From: Clostridiales bacterium
GTDB taxonomy: Bacteria; Bacillota; Clostridia; Oscillospirales; Oscillospiraceae
Length of the DNA: 46,048 nucleotides
Assembly (NCBI GenBank): GCA_022772585.1
Contig: JALEZN010000070.1
Coordinates: 1-46,048 of the forward strand
Direction of reading: 5' to 3'
How positions within the stretch are numbered: the first letter of the stretch is position 1; each line of letters begins with the position of its first letter. The notes beneath the pieces were generated by a model that searched no databases, was not told the DNA's origin, and saw only the letters and a list, made by a program, of their open reading frames with translations. A program made the translations under genes and the position numbers. Of the stretch, positions 9,239-20,000 are shown piece after piece.

Positions 9239-10993
9239 TTAATAATTGTAGGTGCAGTGGGTTTTGCTCTTGTTGATCTGCGCGGCATACCGGACAATGG
9301 AAACGTCTGACTCGTTGATATTTCCGTCACCGTCCACGTCCGCAAGGGGATCCGCAGCGGACGACGCCGTTTTGTTGATGTTGCCGGCAAAGCGGATGAC
9401 AGAGACATCCGATTCATTGATGTTCCCGTCGCCATCCACATCTCCTGTCAGCAGTTTGATGTGTTTGACAGCCGGGTCGCTGTGACTGGTCAGGTCCACG
9501 CCGTCCGCTGTCACCACCACGTTTTGAATGGTGTAGTCCAGACATCCGGCCTTTGAGACCACCAGGTCGTAGACACCGGGTGGCACCCGCGGGACTGTGA
9601 TCACGTCTGTCGTCAACCGCCCCGTCTGGGTCCCCTGCCTGGGCATGCTCTTTCTGATCTTGCCGTCCTGGTACAGGCAGACAACGGTCGGAGACGCGGT
9701 GTCATAGCCGGTGACCTTCAGCTGGATTGTGCCCGTTTCAGATGAGCTGTCAGGCGTCAGTGCCAGGTAGCCGCTGCAGAACAGGTCCTTCTGGCTTTCA
9801 TCGTAGGTGTAGACCACGCTGGCCGAGCCGATGGTGAAGGTATGGGTCCTGCCGCTGTCCGTCCCGGCAGCGGCCACCAGAAAGAGCCTGGTGTCCGCGC
9901 CGATGGCGCCGCTGTCGCAATTGGTCACATCGGCCAGAAGGTTCTTCCCCTCCAGCTTCACCACGTTCCACATATGGCCCCCTGCTCCGGTGCCGCCGGA
10001 CATAGTGCCGGTGACCGTGTAACAGGTGACATCCCCGCTGAACGCGGACAGGTCGCACAGGTACTGGAACGCCTTGGCGTAGCCCTCGCAGACCACGTTG
10101 GTGCTGCTGTTGCCGTCAAAGACGTAGATCAGCTGCCAGGGGTCGCCGTAGGCGGTGCAGCCCCCCGCTGCGGAGCTGTTGTAGGACACCAGCTCACAGA
10201 TCTTCGCCCGGTAGGCCTCCAGTTTTTCCCGGTCCGTCCTGGACACATTGGCTGACACGATGGCTTTTGCATTGGCCACGACAGCGCTTGTGGCACCAGT
10301 TTTCGACGTATTGGCTGTGTAGCTCCCGCTTCCCGCATAGGGCTGGGCCACAGAGAAGGAAACCGTCAGACTTGTAACGGATACAGACACGCTGCTGTAG
10401 GAAGTCCCGTACTGTATGGCGATCCCCGCCGTTTTGTCGAACCAGTACAACTCACAGGGGCAGTCGGCCAACAGGCAGTTGAGGAGCTTTTTGACATCCA
10501 CTGACTGCTTGAATGCTTCCTCCGCAGCGGTCTTTGCCGCATCTGTGATGCTGCCGTCTGAAATGATCGCGCCGACGCCCAATTCCTCTTTGGTCCACCT
10601 GAGGCTGCTGAGGTCCGCGGAGACGGCAAATACCGTGGAGCTTCTGGTCCCATTGGCTGTCTCGGTGACCTTCGCCTTCAGGTCGTCATAGACGGCCCTT
10701 TCCAGCCCGGAAAGGCGGTCTCCGGCGGCGGTGCCGAATGTGGAGATCCCGCCGCAGATCTCCCGGTCGAATTCCTGCCGGACATAGGCGGCAAACAGCT
10801 CGTCGCTGTCCGGCAGGCTGTCCGGGCCGGGGAGGAACTCCTCCCCGGCGGCGTTGACTGCAAAGGCTTCATTGCGCTCCGTCTCCGGAGGATCCCTGCT
10901 GGTGGTCGGAATGTCATCCACCGCCAGGGCCGCCGGAAACAGAGCCGCCAGCAAAGTCAGCGTGAGCATGGTGCTGAGGACTCTGTTTTTCAT
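9239..10993 (-). CDS. Secreted transglutaminase-fold protein with C-terminal dockerin
   Basis: 584 residues from the ATG at 10993; AAAGGAG overlaps the stop codon of the upstream giant gene. A signal peptide ends near ALA at about residue 24. The core has a papain/transglutaminase-like triad: C302 in NVVCEGYAKA, H340 in GGHMWNVV and D355 in LLADVTNC. Such domains either cross-link Gln and Lys side chains or act as cysteine peptidases; which applies here cannot be read from sequence. An Ig/CnaB-like module (PPGVYDLVVSKAG) precedes a dockerin (about 513-584) with two DVDGDGNINESD loops. It sits between the giant fibre gene (17 bases) and the SLH gene (12 bases) in one operon, so it may modify or cross-link the surface assembly. 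Confidence 0.86.
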   Translation of the reverse strand: MKNRVLSTMLTLTLLAALFPAALAVDDIPTTSRDPPETERNEAFAVNAAGEEFLPGPDSLPDSDELFAAYVRQEFDREICGGISTFGTAAGDRLSGLERAVYDDLKAKVTETANGTRSSTVFAVSADLSSLRWTKEELGVGAIISDGSITDAAKTAAEEAFKQSVDVKKLLNCLLADCPCELYWFDKTAGIAIQYGTSYSSVSVSVTSLTVSFSVAQPYAGSGSYTANTSKTGATSAVVANAKAIVSANVSRTDREKLEAYRAKICELVSYNSSAAGGCTAYGDPWQLIYVFDGNSSTNVVCEGYAKAFQYLCDLSAFSGDVTCYTVTGTMSGGTGAGGHMWNVVKLEGKNLLADVTNCDSGAIGADTRLFLVAAAGTDSGRTHTFTIGSASVVYTYDESQKDLFCSGYLALTPDSSSETGTIQLKVTGYDTASPTVVCLYQDGKIRKSMPRQGTQTGRLTTDVITVPRVPPGVYDLVVSKAGCLDYTIQNVVVTADGVDLTSHSDPAVKHIKLLTGDVDGDGNINESDVSVIRFAGNINKTASSAADPLADVDGDGNINESDVSIVRYAAQINKSKTHCTYNY

Positions 10994-11010
10994 GGCTTTG
11001 CGCTGCTCCT

Positions 11011-14000
11011 TTATTCCGCGTAGACATAGGTACAATGGCCGGTATTCTTATTGATATGGACTGCGTACCGGACAATGGAGACATCCGATTCATTGACGTT
11101 GCCGTCACCGTCCACATCCGCCAGGGGATTGGCCGCAGACGATGCCAGCTTGTTGATGTTGCTGGCGTAGCGGATCACAGAGACATCCGATTCGTTGATA
11201 TTTCCGTCTTCATCCACGTCTCCTGCAAGCAGCGTGATGGTGCTGACAGACGCATTGGCGTTCTTGGTCAGATCCAGATCTGTGCTGCCCACCACGACGC
11301 CTTTGATGGTATAGGTCAGATGTCCCGCCTTGGTGACTACCAGATCGTAGGTGCCGGAGGCCACGGCATCAAAGCGGAAGCTCTGGGTGATCTGGCCGCT
11401 TCCGGTCTCCGCCGCGATGGTGGTAGTGTAGAGCGGCGTCTCATGGGCCGTGTCCGCGGAGTCATACAGGGTGACGGTGGTCTCGTTGCCGGGGTTATAG
11501 CTCTTGACCTGCCCGTTGACCTTGACGCCCGCGGCCACCACGTTCAGGGTAAAGCTCTCGCTGGTAAACTTCACAGGCACGCCGTTGAAGGACATCGTGA
11601 CCTTGCAGCGGATGTCAGAGGTGTCTATGAAGGGATAGGTGACCTTCAGCGTATCCGTTGTGGTGCCGGAGTAGTACTCGTTGTCGCTGATGTCCACCAC
11701 CCGGTTCCACTGATAGCTGAGGGTGAAGGCCTTTTCCTCGCCGCCGTTGAGGGTGGCCCCCGTCATCCACGCGGGGAGCTGGACCTTGATCTCGGCGGTC
11801 TCTCCCTTGACGACGGAGTCGGGGCCGGTGACGGTGATCTCCGCCTCCTGGGGCACCTTGGTGCCGAAGAGGAAGACCCCGGTGCGCTCGGCGGCGTCCG
11901 CCGTGTCATTGCAGAGGTAGTAGTTTGTTTCCTCTTCGCCCAACACGACGGGGTCTTTCACGGGGTAGTAGAACTTGCCGGTGAGGCGCAGCTCGCTGAC
12001 GGTGCGCGCCACCGTGACAGGCGTGCCACCAGACAGGCCGCTGTAGAGGCCGTCGCTGTCCCTGCTGGCGGCCAGCACCCGGCCCTGGCCGTTGACGGTC
12101 AGGCTGTTGGCGTACAGAGCGGTGCTGTAAGTGTTGTTGACCCGGAGTACCGCGTCATCGCTCGCGCCCGTGAGGGTCAGGGCATAGCCGCCGATGTTGA
12201 TCCAGCCGCTGACGGTGTTGGTGCCGGAGAAGTCCACGGCCAGCGCGCCGCCGGAGGCGTAGATATCGCTGCCGCTGTAATTGGTGAGGGTCAGCGTGCC
12301 GGTCTTGTGATTCCAGGTCCAGCCGGAGGCGGAGAAGTCATAGTCGGTGTACCGGGCGCCGTAGTATGGGACGCTGCCCACCTGGATGTACCTGGGGGCA
12401 TTGCCGTTGGAGATGCCGACGGTGAAGACCTGGGTGCCCAGGACGTTGCCGCCGCTGTCCTTAGCGGTGACGGTGATGGTGGTGGTCGCATCCACCGCCA
12501 GGCCGTTGGGGGTAAAGTTGAATGCCCGGCCCGGGGCCTCGACGTAGTTGGCGTTGTTGTCCCGGTCATAGAAGCGGTTGCTGGTAAACGTGCTGCCCTG
12601 CGTACCGCTCATCTCGCCGTCGGCGCAGGTGACCTCCCAGGTTGCCACACTCGCCGCGCTGGGGCCCTGGGCGAAGAAATACAGGGCGTCGCCGGTGGAG
12701 GACACCCAGGCGTCCTGAGACGTGGTGTCGTAGACCATGCGGCCGCCGTCTTGATAACCGGCGTGGATGGTGATATCGCTGTAGGTCCAGCTGACGGTGA
12801 GGTCGGCAGAGACCCCGGGATCCGCCTTGCTGGTGGCCCGCAGGGTGCAGGAGCCGCTGGCCGTCACGGTGCCGCTTAGGACGCCGTCCGCATAGGTCAG
12901 GCCGTCGGGCAGAGTGCCCACCACCTCCACGGTACAGCCGCCGCTGCAGTAGGCGGTAATGGCGGCGTTGATGGAGCCGCCGGTGGTGATGGCATAGCTG
13001 CTGCCGGCGACGCTCTTGCCGTTGACCAGGAACTGGGGTGTAGCGTTGGTGTAGGGGACGTAGGTCACGGAGCCGCTGTTATAGGCGCCGGTGACCTGAT
13101 AGTTGGCCTCGTTGGCGGGTTTGCTTCTGAGGGCGCTGCTGCTGCCGCCGGCGGTGGAGGAGGCGGCGAAGGTAACGGGGCCGTCGGTGTGACCCAGGTC
13201 GGCATCGAAGCCGCCGTAGGTGTACCAGCTGCCGTTTTTGGCGGTGACAGAGACGTCCACCGTGCCGGAGGTGGCGGTGGTGCCGTCGACGCCGTAGACA
13301 TAGGTGGCTTTGCCGCCGCCGTCCACGGTGACGGTGACCTTACCGCTGCCGGAGACCGTCAGGGCAGTGTGCACGCCCATGGCATATTGGACGTCCGCTT
13401 CGCTCTGCCTGACGTTGATGGTGAGGGGGCCGGTGCTGCGCTGCACCACCCGGGTGACGCCGTAGACGTTGTTGCTGCCGGAGTTGCTCACGGTCAGGTC
13501 GATGGAGCCGGTGAAGCCCTCCCGCAGGACCAGGCCCTCCGTGCCGTTGATGTCAAAGCCTAAGACGGTGCTGCCGGTGGCGCTGTTGATCAGCTTGGCC
13601 GTCAGGGAGCCGCTGCCCAGGACATGGAGGTCATCAAGGGTCTGCACCAGATTCGGCACGTTCATGGCCGAGAGGGTGTTGGTGCCCTCCAGCACCAGAC
13701 AGTAGCGGTAGCTGCCCAGGTAGATCTGATTGCCGGTGAAATTGGTCAGGGTCAGCACGCCGGTGTCCGGGTCGTAGGAATAGCCCGGGCCGGTGGGGGC
13801 GCTGTTCAGGTTAACTTGCTCGTAGCCGATGGTGACATAGCGGGTGGTGTAGGAGTTCTCCACGCCCTGTTCGCTCTGGATGATGAGGTCCACCGCCTGG
13901 CTGTAGGTCTTTTCGTTGTAGGTGACGGAGACGGTGACGGGATAGTGGGCCGGGGTGCCCAGCACCTTGCCGTCCGCCAGGGAGAAGGTGCCGTCAGCGT

Positions 14001-17000
14001 TCAGGGTGACGCCCTCGGGCAGGGTGCCGGAGGTCACTTCCCAGACAGTGCCGGAGACGGTACCGCTGATGTCGCTGGCGGTGAGCTGCACGCCGTCATA
14101 CAGGGCGTTGGCGTCCATCTCGCCCAGGTAGAGCTTGGTCTGGTCGATGACGCAGTCCTGCACGGTGATGGTGCGGGGGAAGGATACCTTATTTTGGGTC
14201 GTTCCGCCGCCGCCCGTGGACTGCGTAATAAACGCGATGACTTTGAAAGTGATGCTGCCCTCCGCCGCCGTACCGGTGAGGGTGAAGCCCCTCTGGTACC
14301 AGACGCCGGTCTCGTAATCGGAGCCGTTGCCATTGAGCGTGATCCAGCTGCTGAGGGGGGCTTCGATGCCCAAGCTCAGGTCGGTCAGACTGTCATTGGC
14401 CGTCTTGCCGTACCAGGTGATGGAGCCGCCGGCGTTCAGGGACGCGCCGGTGAGCATGGCGGCGGGCGGCTCGGTGCTCCAGGTCAGGACACAGCCCTCC
14501 CGGACCACCCAGAAGTCGATGGTGTTGGTGGCGCTCTCCTTGTCCGCCACGGTGTTGGTGGCCACCAGCCGGTAATGGTCCGCACCGGCGGAGGCGGGAC
14601 AGGCAACGGTCAGGGTGTCGGCAGTCTCGCCCGCCACGTCGACCCAGCTGCTGTTGGGGTTCTGCTTCTGCCACTGGTAGGTGATGGCGCCGCCGTCCGG
14701 AGAGGTGGCGGTGGCGGCCAGGGTGGCCGTGCCGTCGTCGGTGAAGTACCGGACGCGCTCGCCGGTCCGGGTCATGATGGGAGGCACGGCGGCGCCCTCC
14801 TCGCTGCAGATGACGGTGAGGCAGACCTCGTTGCTCCAGCCGCTTCTGACGCCGGTGCCCTGCTCATAGGCTTTGCACCAGTAGTAATAGATGCCGGGGT
14901 AGCTCTGGGATGCCGTCGCGGGACTCTCGTCAGTGTAACCGCTGCCGACGAGATTGCGGCTGCCGTCCGGGGTCTCGCTCCACCACCACTCGTAGCGCAT
15001 GGAGCCGTAGGGCTGGTCGCCGTGGGTGTTGTTGCTGGTGCTCTCCACCGTCAGGGTGAACTCCTCGCCCACCTTGACATAGAGGGGCTCCGCGGGCTCC
15101 GTCAGCGTGGGGGCCTCGGCGTCCAGCAGCGTGACCGGGTAACCGGCGCTCCGGACGTGCTGGGACGCCCAGCCGAACCGGGTGGTGTAGACCTCCAGGA
15201 AGACGTAGAGGGTGTCGTAGGTGGTGCCGCCGATGGTGAAAGAGTTCTGGTCGATGGAGTATGCGCTGCCGCTGAGGGAACCCAGGGCCGTTTCGTCAAA
15301 TGTCGGCTTGGTGCTGATGTACCACTGGTACTTCAGCTCCGCCTCGGGGGCGTTATCCGGCTCCAGAGGCTGCACAACCTCGTTGGCGAAGGTCAGTTTG
15401 CCGCCCTTGTGGAAAGAGTTTTTATTTTCATACTTTTTTCCGGCGTAGATCATCACGCTGGTGGGCGTGGGCGGCGGCGTGATGACCAGATGCACCGTGG
15501 GGCTGACGCCGGTGACGCCGGTGGTGACGGTGGCGTCGGAGTCCAGGTTGGTCACCCGGCACTGGAACCACAGGTCCGTCTCGTTGTTCCAATAGGTGGG
15601 CAGCTCGATGGCGGGAGTATTGTAGCCGCTGCCGCTGTACGCCGTGAAGCTCACGCCGTCCTTGCTGCAGTACCACTGATAGGAGAGATCGCCCATCGCT
15701 TCCTGGTTGGTAATGTCGGCGGTGAGGGTGACCGTGTTGGTGTCGCCCTTGTAGACGGTGATGACGTTTTCGCTGCCGGAGTGGGTGATGTCCGCGCCGC
15801 CGTCGCTGCGCTTCAGCTGCACCTGGGGCTTGGCGGAGAGGGTGCCGAAGGTCACTGTGAAAGCGGTCTCCCACTCGCCGACGGGGTCGCCGGTCACGGT
15901 GGTATCCGTGTTGAGGATCCGCAGACGGTAATCCACGGAGACCGCCTTGCCGGTGTTCTCAGCCGCCTCCCAGGCGGCCCGCAGCTCCGGCCGCAGGAAA
16001 GCATCCAGTTCGGCGTTCAGCGGACTGTCGGGGGCGAAGGTGCCGCTGGCCACGATCTCATGGCCGTAGAGCAGCTCATAGGAGAAATCGCCGATGACGG
16101 TGTCGTCCTCACTCCGGGTGTAGATTCCCAGGTCCAGCGCCACATCGCCGGTTTCGTCCGTCACGTCCTTCAATGCCATCCGGGGCCACTCCACCAGACT
16201 GGGGGCGGGGGCGTTGGTTTCCGCCGCGTCCAGCCGGATCAGGGCGAAGACGTCGCTGGTGCCCGCCTGGCAGGGGGCCGTGGCGACGTTGTTGGTTTTG
16301 GGGTCCGTGACCACGCCGGTCTCGGCGTAGAGCCGCAGGAACAGGACGTTCGCGCTGCTGCCGCCCGCGGTGGTGTCCACACCGGCGTCGGCGTTCACGA
16401 TGTCGTAGGCCTCCACGGTGAGGAGGCTGCCGTCGCTGTAGAGGTCATTGCTGCTGTAGGCGCCGTAAGAGTAGCCGGTGTTATGGGTCATGGCCTTGTC
16501 GCTGGTGATGGTGCCGCTCATGGTCACCCACGCGCCGGTGGCTGCGTTCCAGTACTGCAGCTGCACACTGGCGCCGTAGGGCAGGCCGCCGCCCCACGCC
16601 GGCACGTTCAGCACGGCGGTGAAGGGCCGGGCGTCGCTCTTGTACTGTTTAAAGCCGTCCACGGCGGCGCCGGTGCCCAGGGTGGATCGCAGGGTCTCAG
16701 GCACGGCGACCTTCACCAGGTTGCTGGTCTCGGCGGCGTCGCCGCCCATGACGGAGTCCAGGGTCAGGTCGGTGAAATAGCTGGTCTCCGGCGCGATCTG
16801 GTGGACGATGCAGTGGGCGGTCTCCGAGGTGGCGGTATTGCCGCCGCTGGCCATCTCCACATCGCCGTTGTAGGTATCCGTCACGATCCACCAGAACTCG
16901 ATGTCCACGGTGCCGATGGTCTGCCCGGCGGCGTTGGTGTAGGTATTCCCCACGCCCACGGTACCGGGGACGATGGTCCAGGTGTGGGAGCCGTCGCCGT

Positions 17001-20000
17001 TCTGGGTGAAGGTGCTGGAGCTGACGGCGTAGCTGGGGACCATGGAGCCGGTGTCCTCGTCTCTGGACAGGTGGATCTGATAATACTTGTTGTTGGACTT
17101 GAGCACCTCGCCGGTACTCGGGTCGGTGACCTTGTAGGCCACGGCCACGGAGCGGTTCACGTCGTCGGGCAGAGGCGCGGTGGTGACAGAGTAGATGTCC
17201 AGGCCTTTATCCACATTCTGCCAGTAGACGGTGGTCTCCGCAGAGTCGCTGCGGACGATCTCCGGGGCGCTGATGCTCTCATAGCTGCCCACCCGCACCG
17301 TGGCCACCGATACGAATCTGGAGGCGGCGGTGTGGTTCAGGGCCGTCTCGTCGGTGTTGGTGATATAGAGGTAGTAGTACCGGACTCCGGCGTATTGGGG
17401 GGCGAACTCGTTGAGCATGGCCTTGGTCAGGGGCAGCCTGACGGTGGGGGTGCCGGTGATGGCCTGCAGGCTGCCGATGGGGGTGGCCTGGGAGGCGTTG
17501 GAGACCGGGGTATCGGCATAGTACCACTGGTAGGTCAGCTCGCCGATGCCGCCATAGACATAGACGTCGGCGCTCAGGGTGTAGACCACGGATTCATCCG
17601 TGGGGGCGCTGTCCTTCGTCTGATAGCTGATGTTCACCGCGCCGGAGTTGCCCTTGATGTAAGGCGTTTGGGCGTCGGTCAGGGGGTTGATGACCACCGT
17701 GCGGGTGGTGCCGGTGGCGGAGCTGTACACCGAGCCGTCGGTGTCGCTGACGAACACCGCCTGGGGCACGCACGCGAACTTCCAGGTAGTGGACGTATTG
17801 GGGATGGAGACGTAGAGGGCGGAGGCGGCAGGGTCGGCGTAGCCGGTGGGATCATAGTTTTCATCCAGGCCAATGCCGTACCGGACAAAGAGGCTGTCCG
17901 CCCCGGTGGAGCCGTACTGGTAGACCACGTCAAATTTGCTGTCCCAGCCGTCGTTCTGAACGTCGCTCAGGTCGGGCTTCAGGGTCCTCACCAGGACGCC
18001 GTTCCGGTAGATGTTCCACCACATCTCCTTGTGATAGCCTGCCGGTGCGGCGGGGGAGCCTTTGACATTGGCGGTGAAATAGTAGTAATCACCTTCGTCG
18101 GGCGTGGCGGGCTGGTTGCCGGTGTCGCCCTCCTCCTTGCCGTCGTAGGCCTCGCTGAACATCACGTAGGTGTTGGCCGGGATGCGGCCGTCAGAGGACG
18201 ATACCGTCTCATACGCCGTGCCATTCCACAGCCGGTTGGCGTAGGAGAGGTTTTCAGAGACTCCCGGTACGGCGCCGGCCTTCGTCAGGGTGGTGGTGGA
18301 GGAGGTTTTTACCGCCGTGGCGGAGGTGCCGTTCTGCCAGGCGTCGGTGACGCTGAGGCGGACCTTCATTTCCTCCGCCGCCAGGCCGCCCGCGAATTTG
18401 GATTTGCTACTGACGTACTGGGTCTTGAGGGTGGCGGTGCCCCGCAACACCAGGTCGCCGCCGGAGATGTCCACGGAGGTCAGGTCAAAGGCCCAGCCCG
18501 CTGCAGCGCCGGTGGAGGTGTTCACCGTACCGCCGCTGGACATGCTCATGGCTTGCCAGGCGCTGCCGTCGTAGTACTCCCATTTAAAAATATTGTACGA
18601 TGTTCCGGGGTTCTTCTTGGACAGCTGCAGCGGCACGTTGATCAGCTGCACGTTGTAGGTCAGGGACGTCTCCGTGTCCGCCGCCGCCCAGACCTGGGCC
18701 TCCGGTGTGGAACGGAAGGACACGGCGGGCGTCTTCTTGTCGGAAGTGGTGTCCACGGCGCCGTTGCCGGGGAGGGCGGCGAACACCGGGCTGAAGACCG
18801 TGGAGCCGTCGGTGCAGGTCAGCTTGAAATAGCACCACCGGGCGTCGTAGCTGTCAAAGAAGCCCTCGGGGAAGAAGACGTTCAGGTTGGAGCCGTTGAG
18901 CGCGACTGTAAAGTTGCTGTACAGCAGCGTGCCGCCGCCGATGGTATCCCGGTCCGGCGTCTCATAGAGGGCGACTCTTGCTACTTTATCCAGATTGGTG
19001 CCGGTGAGTAACACGCCCCTCTGTCTGGCTGTGGGAGTATTTAAGCCGGTGTAATCAAAGTACACCACGCCGGGGTCGTCGATCTCCGGCAGGTCGGAAT
19101 AGTCCGCCGTTTCGTTCTGCACCGTGATGTAGTAGGGGGTCACACTGGTGTTGCTGCTGCTGTATGTCAGGGTGAGGAACTCATTTCCGTCGCCGTCGCA
19201 GATGTAGATCAAGGGGAGCACGCCATAGTTGCCCGGCTCCGTCAGATACTGGCCGGGGTCGAAACCGGCGGTGGTCTTGGAGACGGCTAACGTGGATGTC
19301 TTGTAGGTCCAATTCTCATCGTATTGCTGGATGGAGTATGTATACTTCGCGTAGACATTCCTGAAGTTCTTGCTCTCCAGCGTGGTCTTCGGGGTCAGGG
19401 TGACATTCTGCGCCCCCAGCTTCATGGTGGCAGGAGTTGTTGTGGAGTTCGTTTCGGGTTCGGTGAAGTTGCTGATGCCGGCGCCGTTTTCCACGTTCCA
19501 GCCGGTCATCGTCACGCCCGTATAGAGGTTGACGGTGATCTCGCCGGAGTAGGTTTCGAAGATGTAGCCATCGGCAGAGGCAGACACGAACAGGCGGAAG
19601 GTATAGCTGCCCTCGCCCTTGCCGGTGAACCAACGGGCGGGGATGCCCTCTTCGGCCTTCCACTGGATGCCGCTGGGCTTTGACTTCTCATAGCCGTTGT
19701 AGGTGGCATAGCCCGTGCCGACCCGGTAGCTGTAATTATCATATGTATCCTCCCACTCCCCAGTCGCAGGATTCAGCCATTGCCACTGGTACCAGATGCC
19801 GGTGTCGTAGTCGTATTCATCCGGCTGAGAACTGGTGCCCAGAGGCATCTCCGTCTGGCCGGTGAACGCCTCCGGGAGCATGGCCATAAAGCTGGTGCTG
19901 TAGAGGTTCATGCCGCCGGACAGGTTCGAAGACGCCAGTGCCGTCTTTCCGGCATCCGCGAGGACGTAGGTGTCATTGCTGTTTTTGGTGATCTGGAAAT

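Noticed and set aside
4844-9310. 1488-codon open frame on the plus strand opposite the SLH gene
   Set aside because: It is antisense to a protein with clear signal peptide and SLH repeats. Its translation is Gly/His/Ala/Val-rich low-complexity sequence with no domain, a by-product of GC-biased codons.
13624-19011. 1795-codon open frame on the plus strand opposite the giant gene
   Set aside because: Same reasoning: no ribosome site or promoter, biased composition, and the minus strand has a coherent domain chain.
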